A DNA stretch of 64,000 nt from Tessaracoccus antarcticus. Lineage in GTDB: Bacteria > Actinomycetota > Actinomycetes > Propionibacteriales > Propionibacteriaceae. Every line of letters begins with the position of its first letter. Position 1 is the stretch's first letter. The notes beneath the pieces were generated by a model. That model was not told the DNA's origin. It was given only the letters and a program-made list of their open reading frames with translations, and made no database searches. A program made the position numbers and the translations under genes. Location of the stretch: the NCBI RefSeq assembly GCF_003688855.1, contig NZ_REFW01000003.1, positions 186,001 to 250,000 of the forward strand, written 5' to 3'. This document shows, in pieces, positions 26,931 through 34,348 of this stretch.

Positions 26931-27194
26931 TCAGGGAATGTCGGATTGCTTGGCTTCCTTGATGAGTGCTTGCCCGTCCAAGGCTGTGATGAAGCGCTGG
27001 TTCACCAACGACTCGGTGTTCTTCTTGACCTTCTTGACGTAGTCGTTGTGGCTCGAGTACAGGCTGGTCAGGGTCGCCTTCGAGAATGGGACCTCGTGAC
27101 CGGCGATGAAGCACAACGATGCACCTGTGGATGTGCCGGACCAGGTGCTGGTGGGCACATCGAGGTAGGGGGACCGGAGGCCACCCAGCACGTC
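26931..27194 (-). pseudogene. 3' fragment of an alpha/beta-hydrolase-domain gene
   Basis: The frame encodes only the last 86 residues of a protein resembling actinobacterial alpha/beta-hydrolase-domain proteins: GGLRSPYLDVPTSTWSG is the strand that precedes the C-terminal helices, followed by SLYSSHNDYVKKV. The 5' part is missing and the fragment is joined, out of frame, to the SRPBCC pseudogene near 27195. Confidence 0.6.
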
Positions 27195-27567
27195 CGATCT
27201 GGCTGAACACTATTTCGGTTCCACCTCCGATCGCGTTGAAGGTCACAGTGAGTAGTTCGCGTTCTTCTCCTTCAAGCTCGTTGGACATGGTCATCACGAG
27301 CTTGTGTGGTCGATCAACCTCGACGTATTCGCCGCGCATGTGGAATTCGCCGTGGGCGAGGAGGCCCGGTTGATCCTGTCGGAGCATCATGGTCGCCTCC
27401 CACCCGCCGCCTGATCGAACATCTAACGACAGTCGGTCTAGTGGGATTTCGACGTCACTCCCTCCCCACCACTCGGCGAAGGACTCTGGCGTTACTCAAG
27501 CATCGAAAACCGCTTCGGGTGAAACTCCGAACCGGCGGGTAACGACGGAGCCTGTCGCGTGAGTCAT
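27195..27567 (-). pseudogene. SRPBCC (AHSA1-like) gene, nonsense-mutated and 3' truncated
   Basis: Starts at an ATG (27567) that overlaps the DUF1801 stop by four bases, reads VTRRFGVSPEAVFDA and then meets TGA at 27498-27496 where TGG (Trp) is expected before VTPESFAEWWGG. The frame then continues through HMRGEYVEVDRPHKLVMT to EIVFSQIG, where the sequence switches to the hydrolase fragment. SRPBCC genes normally sit with an arsR-type repressor, as here. Confidence 0.75.
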
Positions 27568-28007
27568 CGTTTCTTACCACCGACACCTGGCACGGACGCA
27601 ATCGACGTCATCCATGCGGCGACCTGGCGTTCGTCGAGATCCTCAACAGTGTGCAGCTCCACACCTCGTGTCGCCTTGCCCATCCCCTGCGGGGTCACAG
27701 GAGGAACCGGCTTGAGGTCGACGCCGTTGATGAACATGAGCTTGACGTGGCTAGCGAACCCGCCGCAGCTGAAGCACCAACCGTCGCCGACGCCGTAGTA
27801 CGACATACCCCACTTCACCGAGCGCTGTAGGTCGGGCAGCGTCTTGGCTGCCAGCGCATCGACCGCTTCTGCGATGCCGCGCTGCGGCTGAGGCAGGCTG
27901 GCGATGTAGGCGAAGACCGGCTTGTCACCGACTGCCGCCTTCGCAGGGCTCGCTTTACCCGTCATGGCTTCGGGCAGCGTCACCTTTGAACCCGTCGATT
28001 CAGTCAT
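27564..28007 (-). CDS. DUF1801 (YdhG-like) protein
   Basis: A 147-residue protein with a DUF1801 domain (KPVFAYIASLPQPQRGIAEAV, SVKWGMSYYGVGDGWCF, KLMFINGVDL). The ATG at 28007 has AAGGGC six bases upstream. The same frame is open back to the TAG inside the arsR remnant, so a fusion to the repressor may have existed. It is the middle member of an arsR-DUF1801-SRPBCC set whose two other genes are broken; it is itself intact. Confidence 0.75.
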   Translation of the reverse strand: MTESTGSKVTLPEAMTGKASPAKAAVGDKPVFAYIASLPQPQRGIAEAVDALAAKTLPDLQRSVKWGMSYYGVGDGWCFSCGGFASHVKLMFINGVDLKPVPPVTPQGMGKATRGVELHTVEDLDERQVAAWMTSIASVPGVGGKKR

Positions 28008-28022
28008 CGTAGTGCCCTTCAT

Positions 28023-28331
28023 CTCAGTTGTTAGGTGGTGTTCGAGAGCGTCGAAACTCGTCTCCCAGAACTTGCGGTGGTCGTCGATCCAACCGGCTGC
28101 CGGCGCGAGAGCACTGGCCTTCTATCTCGCCGGGCGCCACTGGGCTTCGCGACCTCGAGAAATGAGACCCGCCGTTTCGAGAACCTGTAAGTGCTGTGAG
28201 ATCGCGGGCATGCTCATGTCGAAGGGTGCCGCAATGTCCTGCACGGTTGCCGCCCCACTTGCGGGCTTCGCGAGGATCGCACGACGAGTCGGATCGGCAA
28301 GAGCTGAAAAAGTTCGGCTGAGCTGGGCGAC
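28023..28331 (-). pseudogene. ArsR-family repressor gene with in-frame stop and no start codon
   Basis: Encodes a winged-helix ArsR repressor: AQLSRTFSALADPTRRAIL, then FDMSMPAISQHLQVLE, then GLISRGREAQWRP. A TAG at 28122-28124 interrupts it. The frame continues with the normal C-terminal part (APAAGWIDDHRKFWETSFDA). At the front, AGGAAA is present but no ATG, GTG or TTG follows before the conserved domain. Both defects suggest inactivation. Confidence 0.75.
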
Positions 28332-28346
28332 TTTCCTACACTGAAT

Positions 28347-28368
28347 ACTAAACCGATTGGTCAATAGA
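28347..28368 (-). promoter_or_regulatory. ArsR-type operator remnant
   Basis: An imperfect AACCGATTGGTC-type inverted repeat just upstream of the arsR remnant resembles operators of ArsR/SRPBCC operons, which are usually autorepressed. Confidence 0.4.
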
Positions 28369-28508
28369 AGCGCGTCGTCCTTCTGAAATCTTCGTAGAAC
28401 TGGATGGTGACGATCACGGTCAGGAGGGGCCACCACACAAGGGCAAGAGCGCCGGGGTAGAAACGGTCGCGGATTGGACCGCTTCGTGCACTGAGCGACG
28501 AGGGGCGA
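28361..28508 (-). pseudogene. C-terminal remnant of a membrane protein
   Basis: A frame of about 45 codons ends at TGA 28363-28361. It contains one clear transmembrane segment (PGALALVWWPLLTVIVTIQF) and a charged tail, IQFYEDFRRTTRFY. No start or upstream domain is present. The family is not recognised. Confidence 0.35.
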
Positions 28509-28516
28509 CGTCCCCA

Positions 28517-29281
28517 TCACACTGCACGCAGGACGTCGCGGCGTCGAGGTTGGGGGGAAGCCTCTATTGCTGGGGGCCGTGGCGTTCGTGATAAAGCGGC
28601 CATGGGTCGCTTCTCCTTGGCGAGAGTTCTGTGGCGGCCGTCGGCGCGGGCCGCCCGGAAGGTTCGAGCAGTGTCGGCGAGGTTGACGGCTCGGCGTAGT
28701 TGTTCGCCGTTGTGGGCGAGGTAGCGCTGGGTGGTGGCGACGGATTCGTGGCCGAGGAGTTGCTGGACGACGATGATGTCGTGAGTCTGCTGATAGATCG
28801 TCGTGGCGAAACGGTGACGCAGCCCGTGGAGGTTCCAGGGCGGTGGTAGTTGTTGGTTGATGAGTTTGCCGAGCCAGTTGGAGCCGATGTGGCCGTCGCA
28901 CTCGCCTGGGAACAGGTAGCCCGTGATGTGGTGAGCGGCGACGTAGCTGCGGATGGAGGAGTCCAGTCCGTCGGCCAGGGGTACGAGGCGGTCGGTGCCG
29001 CCCTTGCCGTGGACAAGGAGAGACCTGCCCAGCAGGTCTTCGCGGAAGTCGTCGAGATGGACAACGATGATCTCGGAGCGGCGCAGCCCTGCGCTGGCGG
29101 CAAGTCGTGACCCGAGGGAGATTCGGGGGTCGTGCGAGGTGAGGAAGGTCTGGAGTACCGGTTCGGGGACGGGTCTGGCCTTGGTTCGGGGTCGTCGGAC
29201 TCTGGGCATCTCCACGAGGCGGCTCCGGCCGGTGGTGTGGTTGATCCAGAGTGTCGGCCCAGCTGATGCGCCGGCGCTCAA
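28517..29281 (-). pseudogene. Tyrosine recombinase, catalytic domain only
   Basis: A 254-codon frame with a full catalytic domain: Arg in AGLRRSE, HGLRHRF (His-X2-Arg), LLGHESVATTQRYL with His and the nucleophile Tyr. The N-terminal core-binding domain of a phage-type integrase is missing; the frame begins inside the right 41-bp repeat and its first ten codons are repeat sequence. It is probably 5' truncated by recombination at the repeat, although an integrase overlapping its own attachment site would look similar. Confidence 0.75.
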
Positions 29282-29296
29282 TTCGTCGCCATTTCC
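29256..29296 (+). repeat. 41-bp direct repeat, right copy
   Basis: Same orientation as 22705-22745, one mismatch. It overlaps the 5' end of the recombinase frame. Three bases before its end a 33-base match to the interior of the secreted-protein gene begins, so several breakpoints coincide here. Confidence 0.8.
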
Positions 29297-29326
29297 CCCG
29301 GTTCGCTCGCCTGCGCGAACCTCCAG
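29294..29326 (+). repeat. 33-bp fragment of the GRQWRT secreted-protein gene
   Basis: Matches 22170-22202 with two mismatches, which lies in the middle of the secreted-protein gene. It is too short to code and is followed by unrelated sequence. Confidence 0.6.
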
Positions 29327-29459
29327 CAGCTACGTCGCCGGCTGGGCCGGCGGAGACATCGAGATGATCCAAGGCAGCGCCGCCAACGTCCTTCGAGCCG
29401 TCCACCAACTGGCCGGGGCCCTCATCGAGGACGACACCCCAGCCGCCGAAGCCGCCTGA
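29327..29459 (+). pseudogene. 3' end of an unknown gene
   Basis: An open frame ending GDIEMIQGSAANVLRAVHQL and a short acidic tail looks like a genuine C-terminal helix. The upstream part is antisense to the recombinase and not coding. The family is unknown. A 9-bp hairpin follows. Confidence 0.35.
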
Positions 29460-29470
29460 GAACGTGGAAG

Positions 29471-29504
29471 GGGTGACCCCGCCCCAGCAAGGCGAGGGTC
29501 ACCC
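29471..29504 (+). terminator. Hairpin after the gene remnant
   Basis: GGGTGACCC (29471-29479) pairs with GGGTCACCC (29496-29504). No T tract follows. Confidence 0.5.
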
Positions 29505-29691
29505 ACCACCAGGCCCGGGCACATCCCCCCGTGCATCCCCAACCCTCTCGCGCCCTCACAGGCAGCGCGGTTCCCCGCACCGGCTGGTTACCGGACGCGG
29601 TTTCCTGAATTGACAGGACGCGGCCCTGCCGATGCCTAGAGTGGGTCAGGCCCACAATGCAGTGGGCGCTGGACCCTTGAAGGAGCGTGCC

Positions 29692-30225
29692 GTGACTGGT
29701 GATGAACGTGAATCGGAAATTCAGCCTGACGAGATTCAGGTCGCACAGGAAGACGCGCAGGACGTCCAACGTCCGGCCCTCGATGACGACCAGATGGCCA
29801 CACTGACCCGGCTGATCAAGGTGATGTACCCCCAAGACCGGTTCCCCGACGGGCCCTTTGAACGGTGCGCGGAGGTCGTGCGGGACGGCGTCCAGACCGA
29901 CCTGCCCGCAGGGCTGGCCCGTCTCGACGACCTCGCGGGTGGCTCGTTCAAGGACGCGGACGACGCGGCACTGCGCCAACTGGTCGACGGACTGGGACGG
30001 GACGACTTCGTCGTTGCCGTGCACAGCGTCGCTGTGAACACCCTCTACAACGACCACGAGGTGTGGACGATCCTCGGCTACGAGGGTCCTTCATTCGAGA
30101 AGGGCGGCTACATCAACCGCGGATTCGACGACCTGGACTGGTTGCCTGAGGCCCGCATCACCGAGTACGAGGGGCAGGGGCGCGTCGAGAACGTGCCGCT
30201 GGCCCAGAACGCTGGAGGGAACTGA
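29692..30225 (+). CDS. Small subunit of a GMC oxidoreductase (gluconate dehydrogenase subunit 3-like)
   Basis: A 177-residue protein with the gluconate-2-dehydrogenase subunit 3 fold: LTRLIKVMYPQDRFPDGPFER and the TLYNDHEVWTILGYEGPSFEKGGYINRGFDDLDWLP region. Such subunits accompany FAD-dependent sugar dehydrogenases. The start is a GTG with GAAGGAG six bases upstream. No Tat signal is visible, unlike many relatives, so the complex may be cytoplasmic. A perfect TTGACA lies at 29610-29615, but the nearest -10 (TAGAGT, 29637) is 21 bases away. The catalytic subunit follows after one base. Confidence 0.82.
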   Translation: MTGDERESEIQPDEIQVAQEDAQDVQRPALDDDQMATLTRLIKVMYPQDRFPDGPFERCAEVVRDGVQTDLPAGLARLDDLAGGSFKDADDAALRQLVDGLGRDDFVVAVHSVAVNTLYNDHEVWTILGYEGPSFEKGGYINRGFDDLDWLPEARITEYEGQGRVENVPLAQNAGGN

Positions 30226-30226
30226 G

Positions 30227-31792
30227 ATGGCGACCATCGATGAGAAGGACCCCGTTGTCGTCATCATCGGCTCCGGAGCAGGTGGCGGCACGCTCGCCCA
30301 CGAGTTGACCACCAAGGGCGTGAAGTGCGTGGTCCTCGAGGCCGGCCCCCACCTGACCCGCGACGACTACGAGAACGACGAGTGGGGCGCCTTCGGTCAA
30401 ATGGCGTGGCTCGACATGCGCACCACCAGCGGGTCGTGGCGGGTCGCCCAGGACTTCCCGAACCTGCCGACCTGGATCGTGAAGGCCGTCGGCGGTACCA
30501 CCACGCACTGGGCCGGAGCCACGCCGCGCTTCATGGACCACGAGTGGAAGGCCCGGACCACCTACGGCGACCTCGACGGTGCCAACCTGCTCGACTGGCC
30601 CATCGACTCCGCTGAAATGGCGCCCTGGTACGACAAGGCCGAGATTGCCATGGGCTCCACCCATCGCCACGGACGCCCGCCGCTGCCAGCGAACAACAAT
30701 TTCAAGGTTTTTGCCGAGGGTGCCAAACGGGCCGGGTTGAAGTACTACGCGACCGGACCCTATGCCACGAACGCCGAACCCTACGACGGTCGTCCGGCAT
30801 CGATCCAGGACGGCTTCAACTTCCAGGGCGACAAATCCGGGGCGAAGTGGTCCACCGCGATCCGAGAGATCCCGCGGGCGCTCGCCACCGGCAACCTCGA
30901 CCTGCGACCCGAGTGCCAGGCCGTCCGGATCACGCACAATGCGGCCGGCAAGGTTGACGGCGTCGAGTACCTGGACGGCTCGGGCGCCCTGCACAAGCAG
31001 GCCGCGCGCGTCGTTGCGGTGGCCGGCAACTCGATCGAGTCGCCCCGTCTGCTCCTGATGAGCGATTCGTCGATGCACCCCGACGGTCTGGCCAACTCAT
31101 CCGGCCAGGTCGGCAGGAACTACATGCGCCACATGACAGCGTCGTCCTACGCGGCCTTCGACAAACCCGTGCACATGTACCGCGGCGAAACGATGGCTGG
31201 CATCATCGCCGACAACGCCATCAACGACCCGAACCGCGGCTTCGTCGGCGGCTACTACATGGAGACCATCTCGCTGGGGGTGCCCTTCCTGGCGGCCTTC
31301 GTCGAACCCGGCACCTGGGGACCCGACCTCGCCAGGATGATGGATGCCTACGACAACCTGGCTGCCATGTGGATCGTCGGGGAGGACATGCCGCAGGAGA
31401 CGAACCGGGTGACGTTGAACACCGACGTGCTGGACCAGCACGGTCTACCGGTGCCCAATGTCCACTTCGACGACCACCCCAACGACGTGGCGATGCGTGA
31501 GCACGCCTGGACGGTCGCCGAGGACATCTACTCATCGGTCGGGGCACTGTGGACCCACCGCACCCCGCCGTACCCCTCCACCCACAACCTGGGCACGAAC
31601 CGGATGAGCGAGAAGCCCGAGGACGGTGTCGTCGACCGCTTCGGACGCACCCATGACGTGCCGAACCTGTTCGTCAGCGACGGCTCGGTCATGACCTCGT
31701 CGGCCTCGGCCAACCCCACCCTGACGATCGTTGCCCTGGCGATGCGCCAGGCCGACCACATCCTGACCGAGATGGGGGCCGGGCGCCTCTGA
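30227..31792 (+). CDS. GMC-family FAD-dependent oxidoreductase
   Basis: A 521-residue glucose-methanol-choline oxidoreductase, probably oxidising a sugar or polyol. The N-terminal FAD motif is IIGSGAGGGTLA (about residues 14-25). A further FAD motif is GGTTTHWAGATPRF. The C-terminal catalytic His region is STHNLGTNRM, and the closing ASANPTLTIVALAMRQADHI holds the FAD-contacting Asn. The gene starts one base after its small subunit. No cytochrome subunit is present; the electron acceptor is unknown. Confidence 0.9.
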   Translation: MATIDEKDPVVVIIGSGAGGGTLAHELTTKGVKCVVLEAGPHLTRDDYENDEWGAFGQMAWLDMRTTSGSWRVAQDFPNLPTWIVKAVGGTTTHWAGATPRFMDHEWKARTTYGDLDGANLLDWPIDSAEMAPWYDKAEIAMGSTHRHGRPPLPANNNFKVFAEGAKRAGLKYYATGPYATNAEPYDGRPASIQDGFNFQGDKSGAKWSTAIREIPRALATGNLDLRPECQAVRITHNAAGKVDGVEYLDGSGALHKQAARVVAVAGNSIESPRLLLMSDSSMHPDGLANSSGQVGRNYMRHMTASSYAAFDKPVHMYRGETMAGIIADNAINDPNRGFVGGYYMETISLGVPFLAAFVEPGTWGPDLARMMDAYDNLAAMWIVGEDMPQETNRVTLNTDVLDQHGLPVPNVHFDDHPNDVAMREHAWTVAEDIYSSVGALWTHRTPPYPSTHNLGTNRMSEKPEDGVVDRFGRTHDVPNLFVSDGSVMTSSASANPTLTIVALAMRQADHILTEMGAGRL

Positions 31793-31838
31793 CAGCCAAC
31801 CACGCGTCCGGAGTAGCCAACTCGATAGGTTTGCATCC
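31793..31838 (+). other. Leaderless-type promoter remnant
   Basis: TAGGTT at 31826-31831 ends seven bases before a GTT where a start codon would be expected; compare doxX, hisN and serA. Confidence 0.35.
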
Positions 31839-32003
31839 GTTGACATCCTCTCCGAACAGGGGCTGGCGGCGCTCGCCGCCGCCAGCCTCGAGGTCGACCC
31901 CGGATTGCTCGGCGCCGCTGGCCGTCTGCGGAAGCAGTTCCCCTCCGAACTGGGTGCCGCGGCGCTCACGCAGGTCGCACTGCGACGAAGGGGCACGGCC
32001 AAA
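31839..32003 (+). pseudogene. 5' fragment of a THUMP-like-domain methyltransferase gene
   Basis: The frame reads DILSEQGLAALAAASLEVDP, then PSELGAAALTQVALRRRGTAK, the N-terminal helical region of actinobacterial THUMP-like class I methyltransferases. The start codon position holds GTT, and homology stops after about 54 codons. It lies immediately after the GMC gene and before a terminator. Confidence 0.55.
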
Positions 32004-32330
32004 CTTCCTTGTAGAAGGTCAGGGCCCCGAGTCGCAACAAGCGGCCCGGGGCCCTTTTCCAAGCCCCTCAACTACCTGCACTAGGCCAACTACCCGCACT
32101 AGCGACACTGCCACCGCGCTGCGGTGATTCGTCCACGACCCCTGGCGGGGCCGCGACAACTCCGGATCGAGGAACAAGTAGAGACGCCCGCTGGCGTCGT
32201 AGATCTGGTGCCGGCGGCCGCCGGCGTCCACCGCATCCGTGGTGGACGGAGCGACCCTGACGGGTCGGGCACTCACCAGCACTGGCAGACCACGGGGCCA
32301 CGTTCACCACCCTTCCCAGGAGGACACACC
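32004..32330. other. Interval with a terminator, no intact gene
   Basis: A terminator is listed separately. On the minus strand a 70-codon frame (about 32080-32280, GGRRHQIYDASGRLYLFL) has plausible codon use but no start signal and no known relative to me. Confidence 0.4.
32021..32058 (+). terminator. Rho-independent terminator
   Basis: GGGCCCCG (32022-32029) pairs with CGGGGCCC (32047-32054), followed by four T. It would end transcripts from the GMC operon side. Confidence 0.7.
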
Positions 32331-32435
32331 ATGACCGCCAGCTTTTGGACCGCCATCGCTGACCAGCTCGCCATCATCCGCACCAACCGACCCACCACAG
32401 GGGCCGAGATCATGGGTCTGCTGCACGATCAGGTA
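32331..32435 (+). pseudogene. 5' fragment of a small mobilome-type gene
   Basis: ATG with AGGAGG seven bases upstream, reading MTASFWTAIADQLAIIRTNR and about 15 more plausible residues. The frame then runs antisense into the histidine kinase gene and is no longer credible. Similar starts occur in small proteins near plasmid and integrative-element genes, but this is only a resemblance. Confidence 0.4.
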
Positions 32436-32455
32436 CCTATCCGTGCAGCAGACCC
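32414..32455. terminator. Long inverted repeat at the end of the kinase gene
   Basis: A perfect 14-bp stem (32414-32427 with 32442-32455) with a largely self-complementary loop. The stop codon of the kinase gene lies in it. It may terminate the regulator-kinase transcript and mark a rearrangement border with the fragment above. Confidence 0.5.
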
Positions 32456-33571
32456 ACCCACTCGTGGGTCCTGGGTGGGGGGCTGTTGGCTTTCACCAAG
32501 GTGTCTGGTTCTGTGGGTCGGAAAGCGTGCCCGCACTCGGAGACCACCGCCGACCCTGGGGTGGAGATCGAGAGTGGCTGCGTGGGCGTCGACGATGCGG
32601 TTCACGATGGCCAAACCGAGGCCAGCCCCGACCTTTCCGTCACTTCGCACGCGGTTGCTGCCTCGTTGGAAGGGCTCGGCGAGGGTGGCGGCCTGCTGGG
32701 GAGTGAGTACCGTGCCCGTGTTCTCAACGGTGACTGACGCAACATGGGCGTCCTGACTGGTCCACACCCATATCGTCCCCCCTGATGGAAGGTTGTGGAC
32801 GATGGCATTGTGGACGAGGTTGGTAACCATCTGCAGTAGCAGCGACGTCGACCCAGTCGTCATTGCGGTGGAACCTGAGACAGCGACACTCACGCCATGA
32901 TCCTCGGAAAGCGGCAGAAGAGTCTCTGCTGCCTCCTCCGCCAGTAGGGACAGGTCGACGCTGTCATGGCCGATCAGTGCGTTGCCCGCTCGGCTCAAGG
33001 ACAGGAGCGCTTCGGTGACGTCGATCGCCCGGGTATTCGTCTCCCTCAACTTCGCCAGGTCTTCCCCGGTGTCGCGGTCCGGCGACAACTGGGCGACGTC
33101 GAGCAGAGCCTGTGTGATCGCGAGCGGGGTACGGAGCTCATGCGAGGCATTCGCGGCGAATCTCTGCTGCTCCGCGACGTGCGCCTCGATCCGATCCAGC
33201 ATGACATCAAAGGAATCGGCGAGCTCACGGAACTCGTCCGAGGGTCCTTCGAGCCGAATTCGATGATGAAGGTAACCGCCTGTGGCAATCCGGGTAGCAT
33301 TCTGGATCTTGTCGAGCGGCGCGAGCATTCTTCCGGCGAGAATCCACCCGCCAAGGAGAGCGAACGCCAGCAGGGAAACCACCACGACGGCCGCCTTGGG
33401 CGCAAAGGCACGGATGAGGTCGTCCCGGTTGGGGACGAATCCTCCCGCGCTGTCTATTTCGGTGTTGGGGACGTAGCGCAGCAGGAAGAGCCAGATGACG
33501 GCGGCCAAGAGCACGCCCGCGAGGGTCAGGAAGCCGACGTAGCTGAGGGTCAGCTTCCACCTCACACTCAT
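32429..33571 (-). CDS. VanS-like sensor histidine kinase
   Basis: A 380-residue membrane sensor kinase. Two transmembrane helices near residues 10-30 and 70-95 flank a short extracellular loop (RYVPNTEIDSAGGF). A HAMP domain is followed by the H-box ANASHELRTPLAI, N-box NLVHNAIVHN and G-box GAGLGLAIVNRIV. It is paired with the upstream regulator gene; the ATG at 33571 is used, though a GTG at 33589 overlapping that gene by eight bases is possible. The last 25 residues are proline- and glycine-rich and lie in the rearranged border. VanS-like by context (divergent VanY), not by ligand evidence. Confidence 0.88.
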   Translation of the reverse strand: MSVRWKLTLSYVGFLTLAGVLLAAVIWLFLLRYVPNTEIDSAGGFVPNRDDLIRAFAPKAAVVVVSLLAFALLGGWILAGRMLAPLDKIQNATRIATGGYLHHRIRLEGPSDEFRELADSFDVMLDRIEAHVAEQQRFAANASHELRTPLAITQALLDVAQLSPDRDTGEDLAKLRETNTRAIDVTEALLSLSRAGNALIGHDSVDLSLLAEEAAETLLPLSEDHGVSVAVSGSTAMTTGSTSLLLQMVTNLVHNAIVHNLPSGGTIWVWTSQDAHVASVTVENTGTVLTPQQAATLAEPFQRGSNRVRSDGKVGAGLGLAIVNRIVDAHAATLDLHPRVGGGLRVRARFPTHRTRHLGESQQPPTQDPRVGGSAARIGT

Positions 33572-33581
33572 CCCGGCAGGC

Positions 33582-34262
33582 CTAACCACCGCTGGTCACG
33601 GCCGTCGTGTCGATGCGGTAGCCCACCCCGGGCACCGTGGTGATCACTGACGGTTCGCCCAGCCGCTTGCGCAGGGCGGACACTGTGATCCGCACCGCGT
33701 TCGTGAAAGGGTCGGCGTTCGCATCCCACGCCTTCTCGAGAAGTTCCTCAGAACTGACAACACCGCCCTCGGCAGCCATCAAGACATCGAGCACCGCAAA
33801 CTGTTTCCGCGTCAATGCAATGTATCGATCACCTCGGTAGAACTCGCGCCGAAAGGTGTCAAGGCGCATGTCCGCGATCTCCACCACAGGAGGACGATGA
33901 TTGGCCCGACGACGATGGAGCGCCCGGATGCGCAAGACCAATTCCTTGAACTCGAAAGGCTTCGTCAGGTAGTCGTCAGCACCCAGCTCGAACCCGGAAG
34001 TTTTGTCATCGAGCCTGTCCGCGGCAGTGAGCATGAGAATCGGCATTCCACTGTTCGAGGCCACGACCCACCTGGCGATCTCATCGCCGGACGGACCAGG
34101 GATGTCCCGATCCAGAATCGCGATGTCGTAGTCATTGATGCCCAGCAGATACAACGCTGTCTCACCATCACCCGCGACATCCGCAGCCATGGCCTCCAGT
34201 CGCAGCCCATCGCGCACTGCCTCGGCCATGAGGGGCTCATCCTCGACGATCAACACACGCAT
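33582..34262 (-). CDS. VanR-like OmpR-family response regulator
   Basis: A 226-residue DNA-binding regulator. Receiver domain with acidic pair E7-D8, phospho-acceptor D51 in AILDRDIPG, T80 and K101. A winged-helix domain follows (LTRKQFAVLDVLMAAEGGVV, TNAVRITVSALRKRLGEP, VPGVGYRID). It precedes the kinase gene and is divergent from the VanY-like gene, 86 bases away, so it likely controls that gene from the shared intergenic region. Confidence 0.93.
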   Translation of the reverse strand: MRVLIVEDEPLMAEAVRDGLRLEAMAADVAGDGETALYLLGINDYDIAILDRDIPGPSGDEIARWVVASNSGMPILMLTAADRLDDKTSGFELGADDYLTKPFEFKELVLRIRALHRRRANHRPPVVEIADMRLDTFRREFYRGDRYIALTRKQFAVLDVLMAAEGGVVSSEELLEKAWDANADPFTNAVRITVSALRKRLGEPSVITTVPGVGYRIDTTAVTSGG

Positions 34263-34348
34263 CCCCCCACACTAGGGACCAGAACATATCGCCGACGTAT
34301 CCACAACTGCATACGTGCTGACAACATCGCGCCCTGTTGCCTAGAAGG

